Notes under the pieces: generated by a model
What the model saw: only the letters and a program-made list of their open reading frames with translations
Databases searched by the model: none
Told to the model about the DNA's origin: nothing
Shown: one piece after another, positions 1 through 11,982 of the stretch
Layout of the letters: each line of letters begins with the position of its first letter
How positions within the stretch are numbered: the first letter of the stretch is position 1
Source: Silene latifolia
Taxonomy: Eukaryota; Streptophyta; Magnoliopsida; Caryophyllales; Caryophyllaceae
DNA: 64,000 nt
Reading direction: 5' to 3'
Assembly: GCF_048544455.1 (NCBI RefSeq)
Contig: NC_133536.1
Location: 200,387,325 to 200,451,324 of the forward strand
Made by a program: the position numbers and the translations under genes

Positions 1-176
1 TTGGCCGGCTGCCGGCCTGTCGGTAGAGAACACTTCTTCAATGCATCCTACTCTTCTTCTTCTCATGCTAACACAGTTATCGTCTGTTCTTACTCCTTAT
101 TCCGTCTTGCCTCTTTCTTGGCATATTTCCTACAAGATGAGACGATAATTTACAATATGGGAGCACATGGAATAAA
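1..176 (-). mobile_element. Athila-like retrotransposon remnant, left-flank fragment
   Basis: No gene is seen here. The first 40 bases contain a CCGGC-rich imperfect palindrome (ggccggctgccggcctgtcg, then gtagagaacactt). It closely resembles units at 56520-57090 that lie between the integrase and the 3' ORF of the Athila-like remnant, for example around 56725-56755. The stretch ends in AAA immediately before the CACTA-1 terminus, and the same AAA follows the other end of that element. I infer that this is host retroelement DNA into which CACTA-1 jumped. It could come from a second copy of the same Athila family and not the same element. Confidence 0.5.
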
Positions 177-600
177 CACTACAAAAAAAAAACGTTTCGA
201 TGCGACGGACACATTGCGACAGATGATTAACCCGTAGCAAATTTAAACCTGCGACGGATCCTGCGACGGACCTCAGAATGTGCGACGGACTTTCCGTCGC
301 AACATATTTTCCCAGACCGCCAAATTTTCTGACATGGCGGGAAGGTCTGCGACGGAATTTCCGTTGCTATATTAAAATAATAATAAATTCTGCGACGGAA
401 ATTCCGTCGCTGCATTAAAATAATATTTTCCCTGCGAAGGAATTTCCGCCGCAGGCTTTTTTTAGTGTCCACATGTACACCTCTTAACACGCTGGATTAA
501 TATTATTATTTTATTCCTGCGACGGAAATTCCGTCGCAGGATTTATTATTATTTTATTCTGGCGACGGAAAGTCCGTCGCAGGCTTTTTTTATACGGGCA
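177..600 (+). repeat. CACTA-1 5' terminal and subterminal repeats
   Basis: After the CACTA terminus, the motif TGCGACGGA/TCCGTCGCA recurs about ten times, often as a full palindrome such as tgcgacggaaattccgtcgc (390-410, 517-539, 563-583). In the CACTA family such subterminal motifs bind the TnpA-type protein. The family role is known; binding here is inferred from position and repetition. Confidence 0.85.
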
Positions 601-1773
601 GCAGCGGATCCCGTCTCCCTCATTATCACTCTTCAATTATTTACCCAATAATTCCCTAAACCCCGTCTCCCTCAATTCCACCACCACCACTCCCACCACC
701 ACCACTCCTACCACCACCTTACTCCCCAAATCACTCCTCTTATTTCTCCTTTCTCCTTTCCCTTTTCCCCTTTCTTCTTCTTTCCCCTTTCCCCTTTCTT
801 CTCCTTTCCCCTTTCCCCTTTTTTCTGCCGCCTGGAACCGCCTGCCGCCGCCGCCGCTCCCTCCCCTTGTCTCCTTCTCTTAATTAATTTAAGGTTTGTT
901 TAATTTATTTTACTATTTTGATTAATTAGGGTTTATGGTTATTGTTTTGATTAATTATGATTATTAGTTTAGGATGCTTAGTATTATTACGATAGTTTAG
1001 TTTAGTTGAAAGCCAATTTAGGATGTTTAGTATTATTAGGATTGTTTAGTTTAGTTGAAAGCCAATTTAGGATGTTTAGTATTATTAGGATAGTGAAATT
1101 TAGTTAAAATTAGTTAAAAGCCAATTTAGGATGTTTAAATCAATTTTATAATGCTTAGTTTAATTAAGTTTAGGATTATTAAAATAATTTAGTTTAATTA
1201 AAAGACAATTAGGATATTTAGGATTATTAGGGTAGTTAATTTAGTTTAGTTTAAACCAATTTTAGGATGCTTACTCTACTTTTGCTTAGTTTTATAAGGT
1301 TTATTAGTAATTATTAAGTTTGTTTTGATAAGTTGTGTACATTTGTGTCATGTGTATTTTTTTTACAAATATTAATTCATCTTATGATTGTGTTGTGATT
1401 GTTAATATATTTTTGACCTAGTACCCGTTCAAGGATTACACATTAGGTGTAATTATTGAATAGTCCTCGTTTTGGGACTGTCTTTGAATCTTTTATGCCA
1501 TTTAGGTGGTAAATACTCAATTTTTTTCTTGATTGTTATGAGACAAAATTTGGTTGACATTTCCTTTAATGTTCTCCGAATACATATGTAGAGTGAGAAT
1601 TCATTCTAAATAATGTATTTGGAGAACTGTAAGGAAGAGCTGCCGAATTTTTGTCTCATTACAATCAAGAAAAAAAATTGTGTATTTACTAATGGTATGA
1701 AAGATTCAAAGATGGGTTTAGGTTGGAGAGATAAGGACCCCAATACTGAAAGTATTTTTTTTGCAGGTTGTGG

Positions 1774-1820
<47 letters not shown>

Positions 1821-1921
1821 ATTGTTGTTGTTGTTGTATGAAAGATTCAAAGATGAGTTTATGAATGCTCTTACCATTTTTATTAATAATTTTTATTTAC
1901 TAATATATATGTAGATTTGCA
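601..1921 (+). other. CACTA-1 5' leader and intron region: CT-rich tract, minisatellite, hairpin, (TTG)n
   Basis: No convincing coding sequence. A CT-rich tract (about 660-880, ctttccccttt repeats ending in CCGCCGCCG) looks like a leader/promoter region. At about 960-1270 an imperfect repeat with core gccaatttaggatgttta recurs. From 1454 to 1747 the sequence folds back on itself (separate entry). A (TTG)n microsatellite runs from about 1767 to 1837. The sequence ends with an apparent 3' splice site, atatatgtag, just before the first conserved ATG at 1922, so much of this region is probably a 5' UTR intron. CACTA-2 has the same arrangement at 31926-33387. Confidence 0.6.
1454..1747. repeat. 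Long imperfect hairpin (about 145-bp arms) in the CACTA-1 5' intron
   Basis: The two halves are reverse complements around a centre near 1599/1600 (a GAATTC). The left arm reads tttgaatctttta, ttcttgattgt, gagacaaaat and gttctccgaatacat. The right arm gives the reverse complement of each in mirror order: gtatttggagaac, ttttgtctcat, acaatcaagaa and gaaagattcaaa. Mismatches are scattered through both arms. The structure is also present in CACTA-2 (32921-33210). It could be a captured MITE or an inverted duplication. Confidence 0.75.
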
Positions 1922-3882
1922 ATGAAGAGATTAGAACGAAACTGGATGTATGAAAGGTTGGATTCCAATAAAAAATTAAGGAAGGAATTCGTAATAGGGG
2001 TTAATAAATTCATTGATTATGTTAAGCAACAAGACGAATTCATTAGAAATAAAGAAATTAGGTGTCCATGTAGTAAGTGCAAAAATAAAAAGTTTTTAGT
2101 TGAACAAGAAGTACGAAAACACCTTGGTCTAAAGGGTTTTTGTGACAACTATTATGATTGGGTGTGTCACGGAGAGAAATTCCCCGTTGAGGAAGAGGAA
2201 ATGGCAATGCCCTCTGACAATCCTTATAGGGATATGGTAGAGGATGCGTTGCGCGATAGCATTGATCAAATTACGGAAGAAGCTCTTAATGCCGAGGTGG
2301 TTGATGAATCTCCAAATCCCAATGTATTAGCCTTTTTCAAATGTTAAAACGTCTTGAGCAACCCGTCTACGAGGGATGTCGACTCTCATTGCTACAGTCG
2401 GCTGCAAGGCTTGTCACTCTGAAATGTGAATTCAACTTAGCCCATAAATGTGTAGATGGTTTCACGTCACTCATGGGAGACCTTCTTCCTCAAGATCATA
2501 TTTTGATGCGTAACTTTTATGAAACCAAAAATGTTCTCAAAGCTCTTCAACTTCCTCATGAAAAGATAGATGCATGTTTTAATGGATGTATACTTTTTTG
2601 GATGGACGACGCTCTTCTTGACAAGTGTAGAAAATATGGTAGAGCTAGGTACAAAAGTGTAAAGAAGGCAAATGGCAAAAGGGTCCCCGAAAATTTCTTA
2701 AATTATTTCCCAATAAGGCCACGTTTGCAACGAATTTATGCCACAAAAAACCTCGCGGAACAAATGCGTTGGCATTATGAAAACCCCCGAGTTAGTGGGA
2801 CAATGTCTCATCCAAGTGACAGTGAGGCGTGGAAACATTTTGATCATCTTCATCCTTCTTTTGCATCTGGGCCTCGGAATGTTGGACTTGGACTTTGCAC
2901 CGATGGTTTCTTGGCTTTTGGGCCATTCGGGAACTTGTATTCATGCTGGCCAGTGATGCTTACACCTTACAATTTACCACCCTGGCTATGCATGAAAAGA
3001 CAATTTATGTTCTTAACATTAATTATTCCTGGACCAAAGAGTCTCAAACAAAACCTTGACGTCTATTTACAGCCTCTAATTCACGAGTTGAAGTAATTGT
3101 GGGACACGGGATTGTTTACATATGACGTGTCTAGGAAACAAAACTTCGACTTAAGAGCCGCACTCCTATGGACGATCAACGACTTTCCTACTTATGGCAT
3201 GTTATTTGGTTGGTCAACTGCTGGTGAGAATGCATGTCCATGTTGTACGAAAAAAGAGACTAAATCGACTTGGCTTCAGCATAGCAGAAAATGGAGTTGG
3301 TTTGATTGTCATAGACAAAATTTAGACACTGAGCATACTTTTTGCAAGGATAAGGTCCACTTTCGAAAAGGAAGAATAGAGAACGATGTTGCTGGAACGA
3401 GGTTATCGGGCGAACAAGTGTGGGAATGTGTGAAAGTTTTACCAAAAATCGTGGATGCATCTGACCATGAATTGAGAACGGTTAAAGCGAAACGAATTGG
3501 GTGGTGGAAACAAAGTATTTTTTGGGAGCTTCCATATTGGCGCACACTACTAATTCGACATAACCTTGATGTCATGCATATTGAGAAAAAAAATTTTGAA
3601 CAACTAATTCACACGGTGATGGATAGAAAAGACAAGACAACCTTGAACCCAAATGCACAAAAAGACATGTTACAACTTTGTTCAAGGTCGCGAAAGGTGG
3701 ATTCAGTCGTTTTGAAAAAAGAGCAGAAGAAAGTGTTGTGTGATTGGATATGTAATTTAAAGTTTCCAGACGGCTATGCTTCAGATTTGAGAAGATGTGT
3801 CGATATGAATGAGTTGAAGCTACATGGCTTGAAAAGCCATGACTGTCATGTGTTTATGGAGCGTTCTCACCGGTTGCTTTAA
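1922..3882 (+). pseudogene. CACTA-1 TNP2-type transposase (TNPD), N-terminal and catalytic part, broken
   Basis: The N-terminus (first 80 residues: NWMYERLDSN, then RCPCSKCKN) matches the Transpos_assoc domain found ahead of CACTA transposases. The catalytic Transposase_21 region follows, with TDGF (Asp codon 2902-2904), INDFPTYG with the likely second Asp (3181-3183), and LDVMHIEK with the likely Glu (3583-3585). By family knowledge this protein cuts the element at its ends in the nucleus. Breaks: two T residues are missing near 2330-2340 relative to CACTA-2, causing a frameshift. An in-frame TAA stands at 3094-3096 where CACTA-2 has Gln. A further frame loss occurs at about 3860. The start was chosen by homology between the copies and the preceding splice acceptor. 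Confidence 0.88.
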
Positions 3883-4524
3883 GGCACCTTCTCCCAAAAA
3901 ATGAGTGGAATGCCATAACTGAGATTAGTCAATTTTTCAGAGACTTGTGCACTTCATCAGTACAAATTGAAAAAATAACAAGTCTCGAGAAAAATATTGT
4001 CGAGATAATCTGCAAATTGGAAAAAATACTTGCACCTTCATTTTTTAACTCAATGGAACATCTGCCAATTCATTTGCCATATGAAGTGAAAGTGGGTGGT
4101 CCTGTGCAATATAGGTGGATGTATCCTTTTGAGAGGTAATATCAATATCTTTTACGAAGCCTTTCAAGGTTATTACTTAATTTCATTCATTCTTAACCAA
4201 TTTTTTTGTAGGTTCTTGAATCATTTGAAAAAAAATTGGAAATAAAGCTCGTGTTCAAGGGTCATTATGCAACGCATATTTGCTTGAAGAAATAGCAAAT
4301 TTTTGTTCTTTTTACTTTGAAGATCATATAGACACGAAGGCAAAAGACCTTGACATAGGTCAGAAAAAGGCGAAGTATTCTACCTTGCCCGAGCTATTTC
4401 AAGATCATGAGGGCACTACTTCTGGAAAATGTCGTGAAAGATTTTTGGAAGATAACGAATATGAATGTGCACACCTCTATGTTTTATCTAATTGTGATTA
4501 TGATGAGTTGAAACGTATGGAAAG
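3883..4524 (+). pseudogene. CACTA-1 transposase, DUF4218 region
   Basis: Continuation of the transposase with the DUF4218 signature (PIHLPYEVKVGGPVQYRWMY at about 4066-4125, then CSFYFEDHIDTK). An intron runs from about 4136 to the tttttgtag acceptor near 4210. Another follows the exon end at 4524 (AAAG|GTAGGT). Just after the first intron a run of A is shorter than in CACTA-2, which puts a stop (TAA) into the frame. DUF4218 is a usual companion of Transposase_21 in plant CACTA elements; its own role is not defined. Confidence 0.8.
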
Positions 4525-4612
4525 GTAGGTGAAAAAAAAATTAATTTTAAACGTTGTTTCAAGTAAAGCATGCAAAAATTAATTCAAAACTTAATTCGGC
4601 ATTTTTGAATAG

Positions 4613-5381
4613 GTTGTTTGAGGATTACATCAAAAGAGAATAACCTGAGGTTTCTATGGCCGAGGATATTTGGAACAAATTTGAAACAAAATTCCCTGAC
4701 TGGCTTAGAGGTCAAGTAAGTAAATAATATATATTCTATAATGCTTATTTAAATTATATTATTATTTGGTAAATAATTGGTTCATTATCATTAATTCTAG
4801 GTATATAATTTAAAAGATTCAGTTGTAGTTGCCTAAGCAAATGGACCTTCAAGAAAAGTAAGAACATGGAAGCGTTATTCCATCAATGGTTACAAATTTC
4901 GAGCTTTCATAGATGGGAAAGATTTGGAAAAGTCGACAATTAACAATGGAGTGTGTGTGAGTTCGACTGAAGGAGCTGACTACTATGGAACCCTAAATGA
5001 AATTGTTGAGTTGTCTTATACTGGCGAGAAAAACCCTTACAACGTTATTTTATTCAAATATAATTGGATAAATAATTCAGAAAGAGAAATGCAAGTACAT
5101 AAGGAATATAAACTTGTGGATATTAATCGGAGCAAAAAATTTCCAAAATATGACCCATTTGTGTTAGCATATCAAGTGGAACAAGTTTGCTATGCTCCTT
5201 ATCCAAATATCAAAAGAGATAAAGATCAGTGGTCTATAGATCACAAGTTGATGCTCCTACTGATGAATCTATCTTTCAAGAAGATGTTAATAATGGTGAT
5301 ACAACATTGGCAAAAATTGAAATAGAAGATGAGAATGAAAATGTGGAGGAGGAACAAGAAGAAATGCAAGGAGATGAAATG
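4613..5381 (+). pseudogene. CACTA-1 transposase, DUF4216 region, cut by the Tat insertion
   Basis: Exon 4613-4715 and the exon from 4801 encode a DUF4216-like segment (YYGTLNEIVELSY, NVILFKYNW, FVLAYQVEQVCYAPYP). It contains stops (for example TAA near 4642 and 4834) and a short deletion at about 5232 relative to CACTA-2, which shifts the frame. The exon runs into the acidic C-terminal tail (EEEQEEMQGDEM) and is interrupted at 5381 by the Tat LTR retrotransposon. The rest of the tail resumes at 23348. Confidence 0.8.
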
Positions 5382-7811
5382 TGTGGACAGCGGGGGCCCA
5401 CGGGGGCGCTTGGGAGGAAAAGAGAAACAAGCGTTTGCATTTTGTATGGAGTCGCCACCAATTTTTATGGGAAATTGGAACCGTTCGAATACCTCGTGTC
5501 ATGTCAAGACACAAAGTAAAGACATGAACACTAAGCAATCGTTACCCTTAGCATTCTATGTCTAGAATGACTCTCGTGGATGCCAATGAACACGGGTGTT
5601 CACAGATATCTGGAGTAAGGGGTGAGGGTACGTATTAGGAAGCTCTTTTGATCGAACACCTAATCCCGCCCGCCTCGATAGCGGCCTCTACTAATGATTA
5701 GGGAAGTTATTCGTACTTGATACATCGTCGGCTATATGCATGCAATGCAACATCCAAGTTTTAATCCTAGCATGTGAGAATTAATACTAAGTCGGTTGAC
5801 ACGTAATGTAACATGCAATTAATGTCAAAGTGGGATTTAATGCTCAATTACATGTGAAAACATTCAAGCAATAAAAGAAATACAATAACTATAAATTACA
5901 ATAAGGAAAATTACAATAATTACAAAGGAATAGGCGATTTATGTCGAAAATACCTTTAAAACGGATAATTTGAGGAAAAGAATAAAAAAATAAATTACGA
6001 ATAGATCAGAAGGTGATATTACGGTTAATAGTCAATTATGCGTAAACTAAATAACTAAGTCAAGGCAAAAACGGAGTTCAGGGACAGAATTCAACCGAAC
6101 AAAGCGCAGCGATGAGCTCGTCGTCTTTTGGAATATCTGCGCAGCAGATGTCTTTGCGTCATTCGACTCCAATCCCCCAGGCCGTGAAGCGGAATTGCGC
6201 GTTGTTAATATTCATTGGTGAATTTAATGGTCGATTTAAAATTATTTACTCGGATGAAAGTGATTAATAGGTTACTTACATGTGATTAATGGGTCATAGA
6301 AACGATAAAACATGAATAGGACGGAATTAAACGAATTAATATAAGATGGATTAATTACAGGAGTGAAAAATATTAACAAACTAAACAAATCAATTAATTA
6401 AGTTAGATACGATGGATTAATGACGAATATGTGATAAATATGACAAAGGACAGATGTAAATATATCAAATACGAATTTCAGAAACCCAATATTGATGAAT
6501 TGAATCTCTATAACCCGGAATTGAATTTAATGACGAAAACCCGCAAATATTGGATTATTTGGGATTTAAGTCGGATTTGTGATGATTAAAACATATTAAT
6601 GATGATGATTATAATATACATGTGAATTATATGCTATTATGATGAAGAATGAACAGACAAACGAAACAAATAAAAGAAACTTGACGAATAACAGAGGACG
6701 AATGAAGAAGAAAGGAAGCAGGAACTGCGGCAGCCTCACGAAGAGGCGCAGCAGGTGCTGCGCTCCTTCGAAGAGGCGCAGCAGTTGCTGCGTCCTTTCT
6801 CGACGGTTAGTCTACTGGAAATCCGTAAAAAGAGGTTTTAAAGCATGGTTTTAGAAATCGGTTTTAATGATATTTTCGACATAAACCTTACAATTGATGA
6901 TGATACAATAAGTAAAATACAATAAATAAAAGAGATATTACACCCTCAGACTTACATGTTGACGAAACGAGAAGGACTAAGATATCGATTAGTGATGCTC
7001 GACGCGAATGTAAAGAAAGTGCCCTCGTAAGAGGAAAACGATTAAGTTAATTAAGTTGATTGATGTGGAGTTGGTCAAATTGGTCGGTCATGCAAACGAG
7101 GCTGGTACTCAGAAGGATCCGAGCTTACGTGGTCGAAAGTTCAAGCACGTAGACGCCAAAAAGTAAGAACAAAGTCTAGAATGCAAAGGGAGAAGAGAAG
7201 GGCGGACACTCGCGTGAGAAATATGAGGAGCGAAGGCTCCTATTTATACTAATCACGTGGAGGAATTAGGGTTTCGGAGACTCTTTGGAAGTGAATCTCG
7301 GAAAGATATGAAAAAGATACGAGAAATACGCAGAAAAGGGCCTGGGAAGAGGCGCAGCAGCCACTGCGTCTCTTGGAAGAGGCGCAACACCTGCTGCGTC
7401 TGTTCCCAAGGGGTTTCCTCCTGCGGAAGGAAGATTTCCGTGTTTGAGTTATGGTAGGACGGAAATAATTCGGTTTTCCTTAATATCTTATGTGAATATT
7501 ACGGGAAATTGTTTACCAAAAGATAAAATTTATGAAATATGGAATAGAAATATCCGGAACATTCCAAACATTCGACTCGGGATTTAACGGTTATCGAAAA
7601 ATGAAGACGGTTTTAGGCCGGACTCCAAATGTACTCTAATTATCACAAAACGACCGTATCGGCACGTAGATGACAACTAAGAGGTAGACATTAATATTTG
7701 AGCAATCACTTGACGATAATCTTACGAATTGTCACAAATCGTTCCGCGTACCAAACATGCGGCCCAATCATCACCGGGTGGTTTGCGAGAGGTGCGAAAT
7801 GAGGTATCTCA
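5382..7811 (-). repeat. 3' LTR of the Tat/Retand-like element
   Basis: This matches 20924-23347 along its length with few substitutions outside the palindromic boxes. It holds three regions with paired GCGCAGCAG boxes (about 6085-6165, 6736-6800 and 7348-7411). A minus-strand TATAAATA lies at 7241-7248. The box at 6085-6165 is heavily scrambled compared with the partner LTR. Confidence 0.92.
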
Positions 7812-7825
7812 GAGCCCCCACTTTG
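7812..7825 (-). other. Polypurine tract next to the 3' LTR
   Basis: On the minus strand the bases directly before the 3' LTR read CAAAGTGGGGGCTC, a purine-rich block ending at the LTR edge. This is the expected site for plus-strand priming during reverse transcription. It supports minus orientation of the element. Confidence 0.65.
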
Positions 7826-8944
7826 ACTGAGGCTTGGACAAGGCAAAAGTCAAAGTATAGCCATCAGGTCAATCGAAGATTACAACCTGACGACTATGGC
7901 GACGCAAGGCGGTTCAAGGGGTCTGAACCAAGGACGTGTCGTCGGGAACATTTTAGAGTCTGTCGACTATCGGGGAGGGTCGTTTAAAGTCAATTAGACT
8001 ACGTAAGGAGGCTCGCCAGCCATAAGAAGAGATCATACCTGAGACTTCTTCTCGAGATGCTTCCGGGGTGCATAGGAGCTAAGGTTAAGCATGGGAGCTA
8101 AGGTTAAGACCTAAAAGATATATAAGGATTGTGCTAGGGTATGGGGCCCTAAAAGGAAAGCATTGACGGGAAGGAGGCCAAATATAAATTCAACTTAAGG
8201 GTAACTAAAGCTTGGGTATAGGAACTCTACTGGTTTGGGAACTTCTGGAGAATGACACCTTTGTCGAACTCCGCGGGGAAACACGAAATATTGTGAGTAG
8301 CAGGACACAGGCGGGAGCTGCTGAGAGAAAACTGCTTGGGTAGTCTTCGAGAAACAATTGCGAGTAGCAGGACACAGGCGGGAACTGCCGAGGGGAAATC
8401 TGCTTAGGTAGATATTAATCCTCACGTCTTGAGAGAGACAGTACGTCCGCTTACTCTCGCTGGAGACATGATTGGGAATTATTTGTCATGAGAGGGAAAG
8501 TGTATCCGCTTACTCTCGCTGGAGACATGATGAAGGTGTGTCGAATTCTGTGAAGGAATTAATGCTCGTTGCAACAAGCAAAAGGTCTTGGAAGGAATAA
8601 ATAACGTGCGACAGTCTGCTGCTGGCTTGGAAATGCGTGCCGGGACGGAAGAAAATCGTCAAACGGACCAAAAGAATAAAATAGCATCGGGGAAGAGGCG
8701 CACCAAAGATGGGCCCACAAATAACGAACTCATAACGAATTTTTGAAAATCCGTATGGAGGGAACACAGGGAAGAGGCGCAACAAGAGCTGCGTCTCTTG
8801 GAAGAGGCGCAGCGCCTGCTGCGTCTATTCCCCAAAGTGTCATTTCTGCGTAAAAACGTGATAATCAGAGGTTTATGTTCATTATTTCGAAACACAAATC
8901 ACACAATTTCTCTCTCAAATCTTCACCATTTCCGCCAAGGTTTG
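7826..8944. other. Tat element untranslated region between the 3' LTR and antisense gene 1
   Basis: No ORF I can support. It contains two near-copies of gagtagcaggacacaggcgg (about 8295 and 8362) and two of ccgcttactctcgctggaga (about 8448 and 8504), so short tandem duplication has occurred. A paired palindromic GCGCAGC box lies at 8769-8833, about 110 bp before the first ATG of antisense gene 1. Confidence 0.55.
8769..8833. repeat. Paired palindromic box (aagaggcgcag...ctgcgtct)
   Basis: Two adjacent hairpin units, each aagaggcgcarc-n-gctgcgtct, ending ttcccc. The same pair recurs at 12701-12763, in both LTRs at 6736-6800/22275-22335 and 7348-7411/22877-22940, and at 21641-21702 (scrambled at 6085-6165). 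Half-units are separated by 4-6 bases, so each can form a short stem. Confidence 0.75.
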
Positions 8945-11900
8945 ATGCAAAAGCTTGCATTAATCATGACTAATCGAGGTATGTGTCTCATTCTTGCATT
9001 AATCGTCTACATTTACTCAATTTTGAGCCGAGAAAATTAGGGTTTATGACCCATTTGATCGAAATTTTGAGGCTTTTCCCCCAAACGCTTTTGCCTTGTC
9101 AAATTGACATTAGAAACGGATATTAGGTAATATTAAGAACATAACCATGTATTTGTCTCGGATTTTTGTTGAGTTTTGAGCCTTTGAGTGAAATTTGAGA
9201 CGGTTTCACAGCTAAACCGTAAATTGCTTCGAAAATAGCCTTAGGATTGCCCATTTGCGATGAAACTTGATAGTTGGGATCCTTGAATGATGGGTAAACT
9301 TTCTACCATCTCGGAATTTTAGTTTGTGACAGCTTTTTCAGGACACTTTTCTAGGGCATAATCGCCGTTATAACGAAATGCTGCCGAAATTTCGACTCGA
9401 ATCCGAAACTAGGCTTCAAATTAGGCTTGACTCGACCCAAATTACCACATGAGTGATCGGGTAGGTGGGAATATGGCCAAGGATGGCAAGAAGAGAGCGA
9501 TTTCAGGGCTTCCGAAGGCTCGAAAATCCCTTAACCAAGGTTTGTCGTTACGTGACGCAGCCTAAATTTGCTTTAATGTTGCAGGTGATGAGGCTTCTAC
9601 TTCTGGGAGAGCTGCCATGGAGATAGACGTTGCTACTGTCGAGGAGGATTTGGAGCAGGCCTTCACCGCCGCGGTGATGGCTGCTGGGGACGAGGTCCAT
9701 GAGGAGGAGGTTGTCGAGGAGGAGGAGGCCCCGAGACGGGCCAACGTCGAACGAGGAGGTCGTCAGCTGAGAGGAGCTCCTGCGTGGGCTGAGACTTGCG
9801 AGAGCAGGCACCTGCTGTGGGCTGCCGAGAGTCACCTGTCCTACAGGACGGTGAAGAGTTTGGTAAATAGGAATTCACTACTCATTACTCATCCTCTTTC
9901 ATTCATTTGTTCAAATTCCTTTCAAATTTTATTCAAAACTAAAGATAGCTTTTGTTTCAAATCACAATAGGAGGCCGGGAACATCAGGTCGTTCTCGGGG
10001 TACACGACAGCGATGGAGCACTACGAGCGGCTGTCGGCGGAGGAGCGGGCCATGATCGAGCGTGGAGCGTTCGGTCCTTTGGTGCGTCGGAGGGACATCG
10101 CGAAGAGGAAGCTGCGGGCTAACCTTAGCCTGGTCCGCGCTTTCTTGGACCGATTCTGGGATACGACTTCCACGTTCCACATGCCTTTCGGTGAGGTGGG
10201 AGTCACTCGGAGGACTACGGCATGATTTCAGTCCGCAAGTGCGGGGCCGAGGAAGTGGAGTGGGCGAGAGACGCCATGAGGGTGGACTCGGCCGAGGCGA
10301 GGAGATTGATTGGTCGGAACTTGTTGCCTAAGGTCACATTATTCTGATGTCGGGTTTGATACCCAGTTCCTACGTTCGAGACTACTTTGCGGGAAAGACC
10401 TCGGCGCTGGTGACGATTGACGGGAGGGAGACGGCTCCTCCTCCTGTCTGGTGAGCGAGGGCTCGTTTGTGGCTCTGGTGGTTTCGGTCTTCGATTTACC
10501 TCGGAGACAAGGGCGAGAGGTCACGACGAAGCTTCTTCCCTTCCTTTCGACTCGAGTTCCCTAGGGCGTTGGGGCCGGGTCATCTGCTGGTTTCGCGGTC
10601 CTCATCCGCTTAATGAGGGCCATGGTTTGTCCGGAGTTGATGGAGAAGGGGACTTCTCCTGGTGCTGTCGGGCCTAGACTACTGCTGGAGGTATGAACCT
10701 TCATTTAGACCAAAGTAAATTCCCTTTCTTTATCAATTCACGAAAGATCGTCATTGATTATTCTGCTTTACAGGCGTGGGTGTACTCCTACTTCTCGAGC
10801 CTCGCGCCCAAGAGGACGGAGCCGCTGGAGAAGGCCTATCCCGTGGTGAGGGATTGGGTGATGTGCCGGACGAAGAGCAAGCGTTCTTCTCACAACGTCT
10901 ACCGGCGGGACGTGAACGCTCTTCAGCTAGACAGCGTGAGTATCTCACTTATATTCACTCGTGCTTCTTATATTTGCTTTTAATTGATCATAAGAATGAT
11001 CTTTTTTATCTTGTCACAGTGGGTGCCTAGACCTTGGGCGGAGTATGCTGGAGCGCCTCCTTTCGTGGCTGAGGTCCTTCGGCCTAGAAGCCCGAGCCGT
11101 ATGCTGTTGAGGACGTCGATGGGTCCTGTGTGGTACTTGGGCGAGCGCTTGGCCCGTCAGTGTTTTCGGGACGTGTTGACGGTTCCCGTCGATCCTCCCA
11201 GGACGATGTTTAGGGAGCCTTCTAAGGCTGAGAGGGAGGCGGACTTGGCTGGTACCAGTGGTAACGCCCTCCTTTTGCCTGGCGAGGACTACTCGGCGTT
11301 CCTCTACGGGAGGTTGGCGTACTGGCCGGTAGTGGTGAGCATCTTTTATTTTTCCTCTTGATTTGATTTTGAGAATTATGATGAAAGATCATCGATTAGT
11401 GAGAACCATTTGACTTTGCAGGAGGTCGAGGCGGCGGGCATCGAGCCCCCAGAGTACCCTGAGACCCTCGAGTACACTGACGCGACCGGGAGGACGACGA
11501 TCTCCGAGCTGCGTGATTTTGACGTAGAGCGTGACGGATCTTGCCGGCCTGGACGATTGCGACATCGATTCGGAGGGTGAGCCTCTAACTTGTATAACTT
11601 TTGTGTAAGAACACATTTGATTGAGTTTGTTCAATTGTTGAGAATTTCTTTTTGAAAATGCAGGTTGCACCGTCTCGGTTTGTGGCGCTATGGAGGGTGG
11701 CCAACCGGCTGCGAGCTACTGCCGTCGAGGCACTTGTCGGCAGTCGAGGTCGTCAGGTATGAACCTTATGGCTATTTCATTTTTGATTTTTGATTTTCCG
11801 ATTTTGCTTGAATCGATTGACATGAGCCAATTTATTGTTTACAGGGTGACCGCGAGCTGGAGCGAGAGTTGACTCAGTCTCGGGAGGAGACCGCTCGCTT

Positions 11901-11982
11901 GTCGAGGGAGCTCGAGGTTCAGGACGCCGAGATTGCCGTTCTTGCGGCGAGAGTTGCAGAGTTGGAGGGCGCCCAGCAGTAG
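8945..11982 (+). pseudogene. Antisense gene 1 of the Tat element, plant mobile domain-like, multi-exon and decayed
   Basis: Plus strand, opposite to gag-pol. Exon 1 has ATGs at 8945 and 8966 in one frame and ends at 8978 (CGAG|GTATGT). Exon 2 starts at 9585 after TTGCAG and joins in phase, giving an acidic segment (EEEVVEEEEAPRR). Exon 3 from about 9971 has the best family match (FWDTTSTFHMPFGEVGV), typical of plant mobile domain proteins. Just after it, near 10206, one base appears lost. Later exons encode LEKAYPVVRDWVMCR (about 10774-10935), WAEYAGAPPFVAEVL (from about 11020) and GPVWYLGERLARQCF. The last exon (about 11846-11982) encodes a heptad-like coiled coil ending GAQQ. GT/AG introns separate them. 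The exon structure is my reading; expression is unproven. Confidence 0.65.

Noticed and set aside
1613..1877. Poly-Cys and poly-Asn ORFs on opposite strands
   Set aside because: They are the (TTG)n microsatellite translated. The region is intronic or leader sequence of the CACTA element.
9548..9835. Minus-strand Ser-rich ORFs at 9548-9878
   Set aside because: They are antisense shadows of the acidic exon 2 of antisense gene 1, which has splice sites and in-phase joins on the plus strand.
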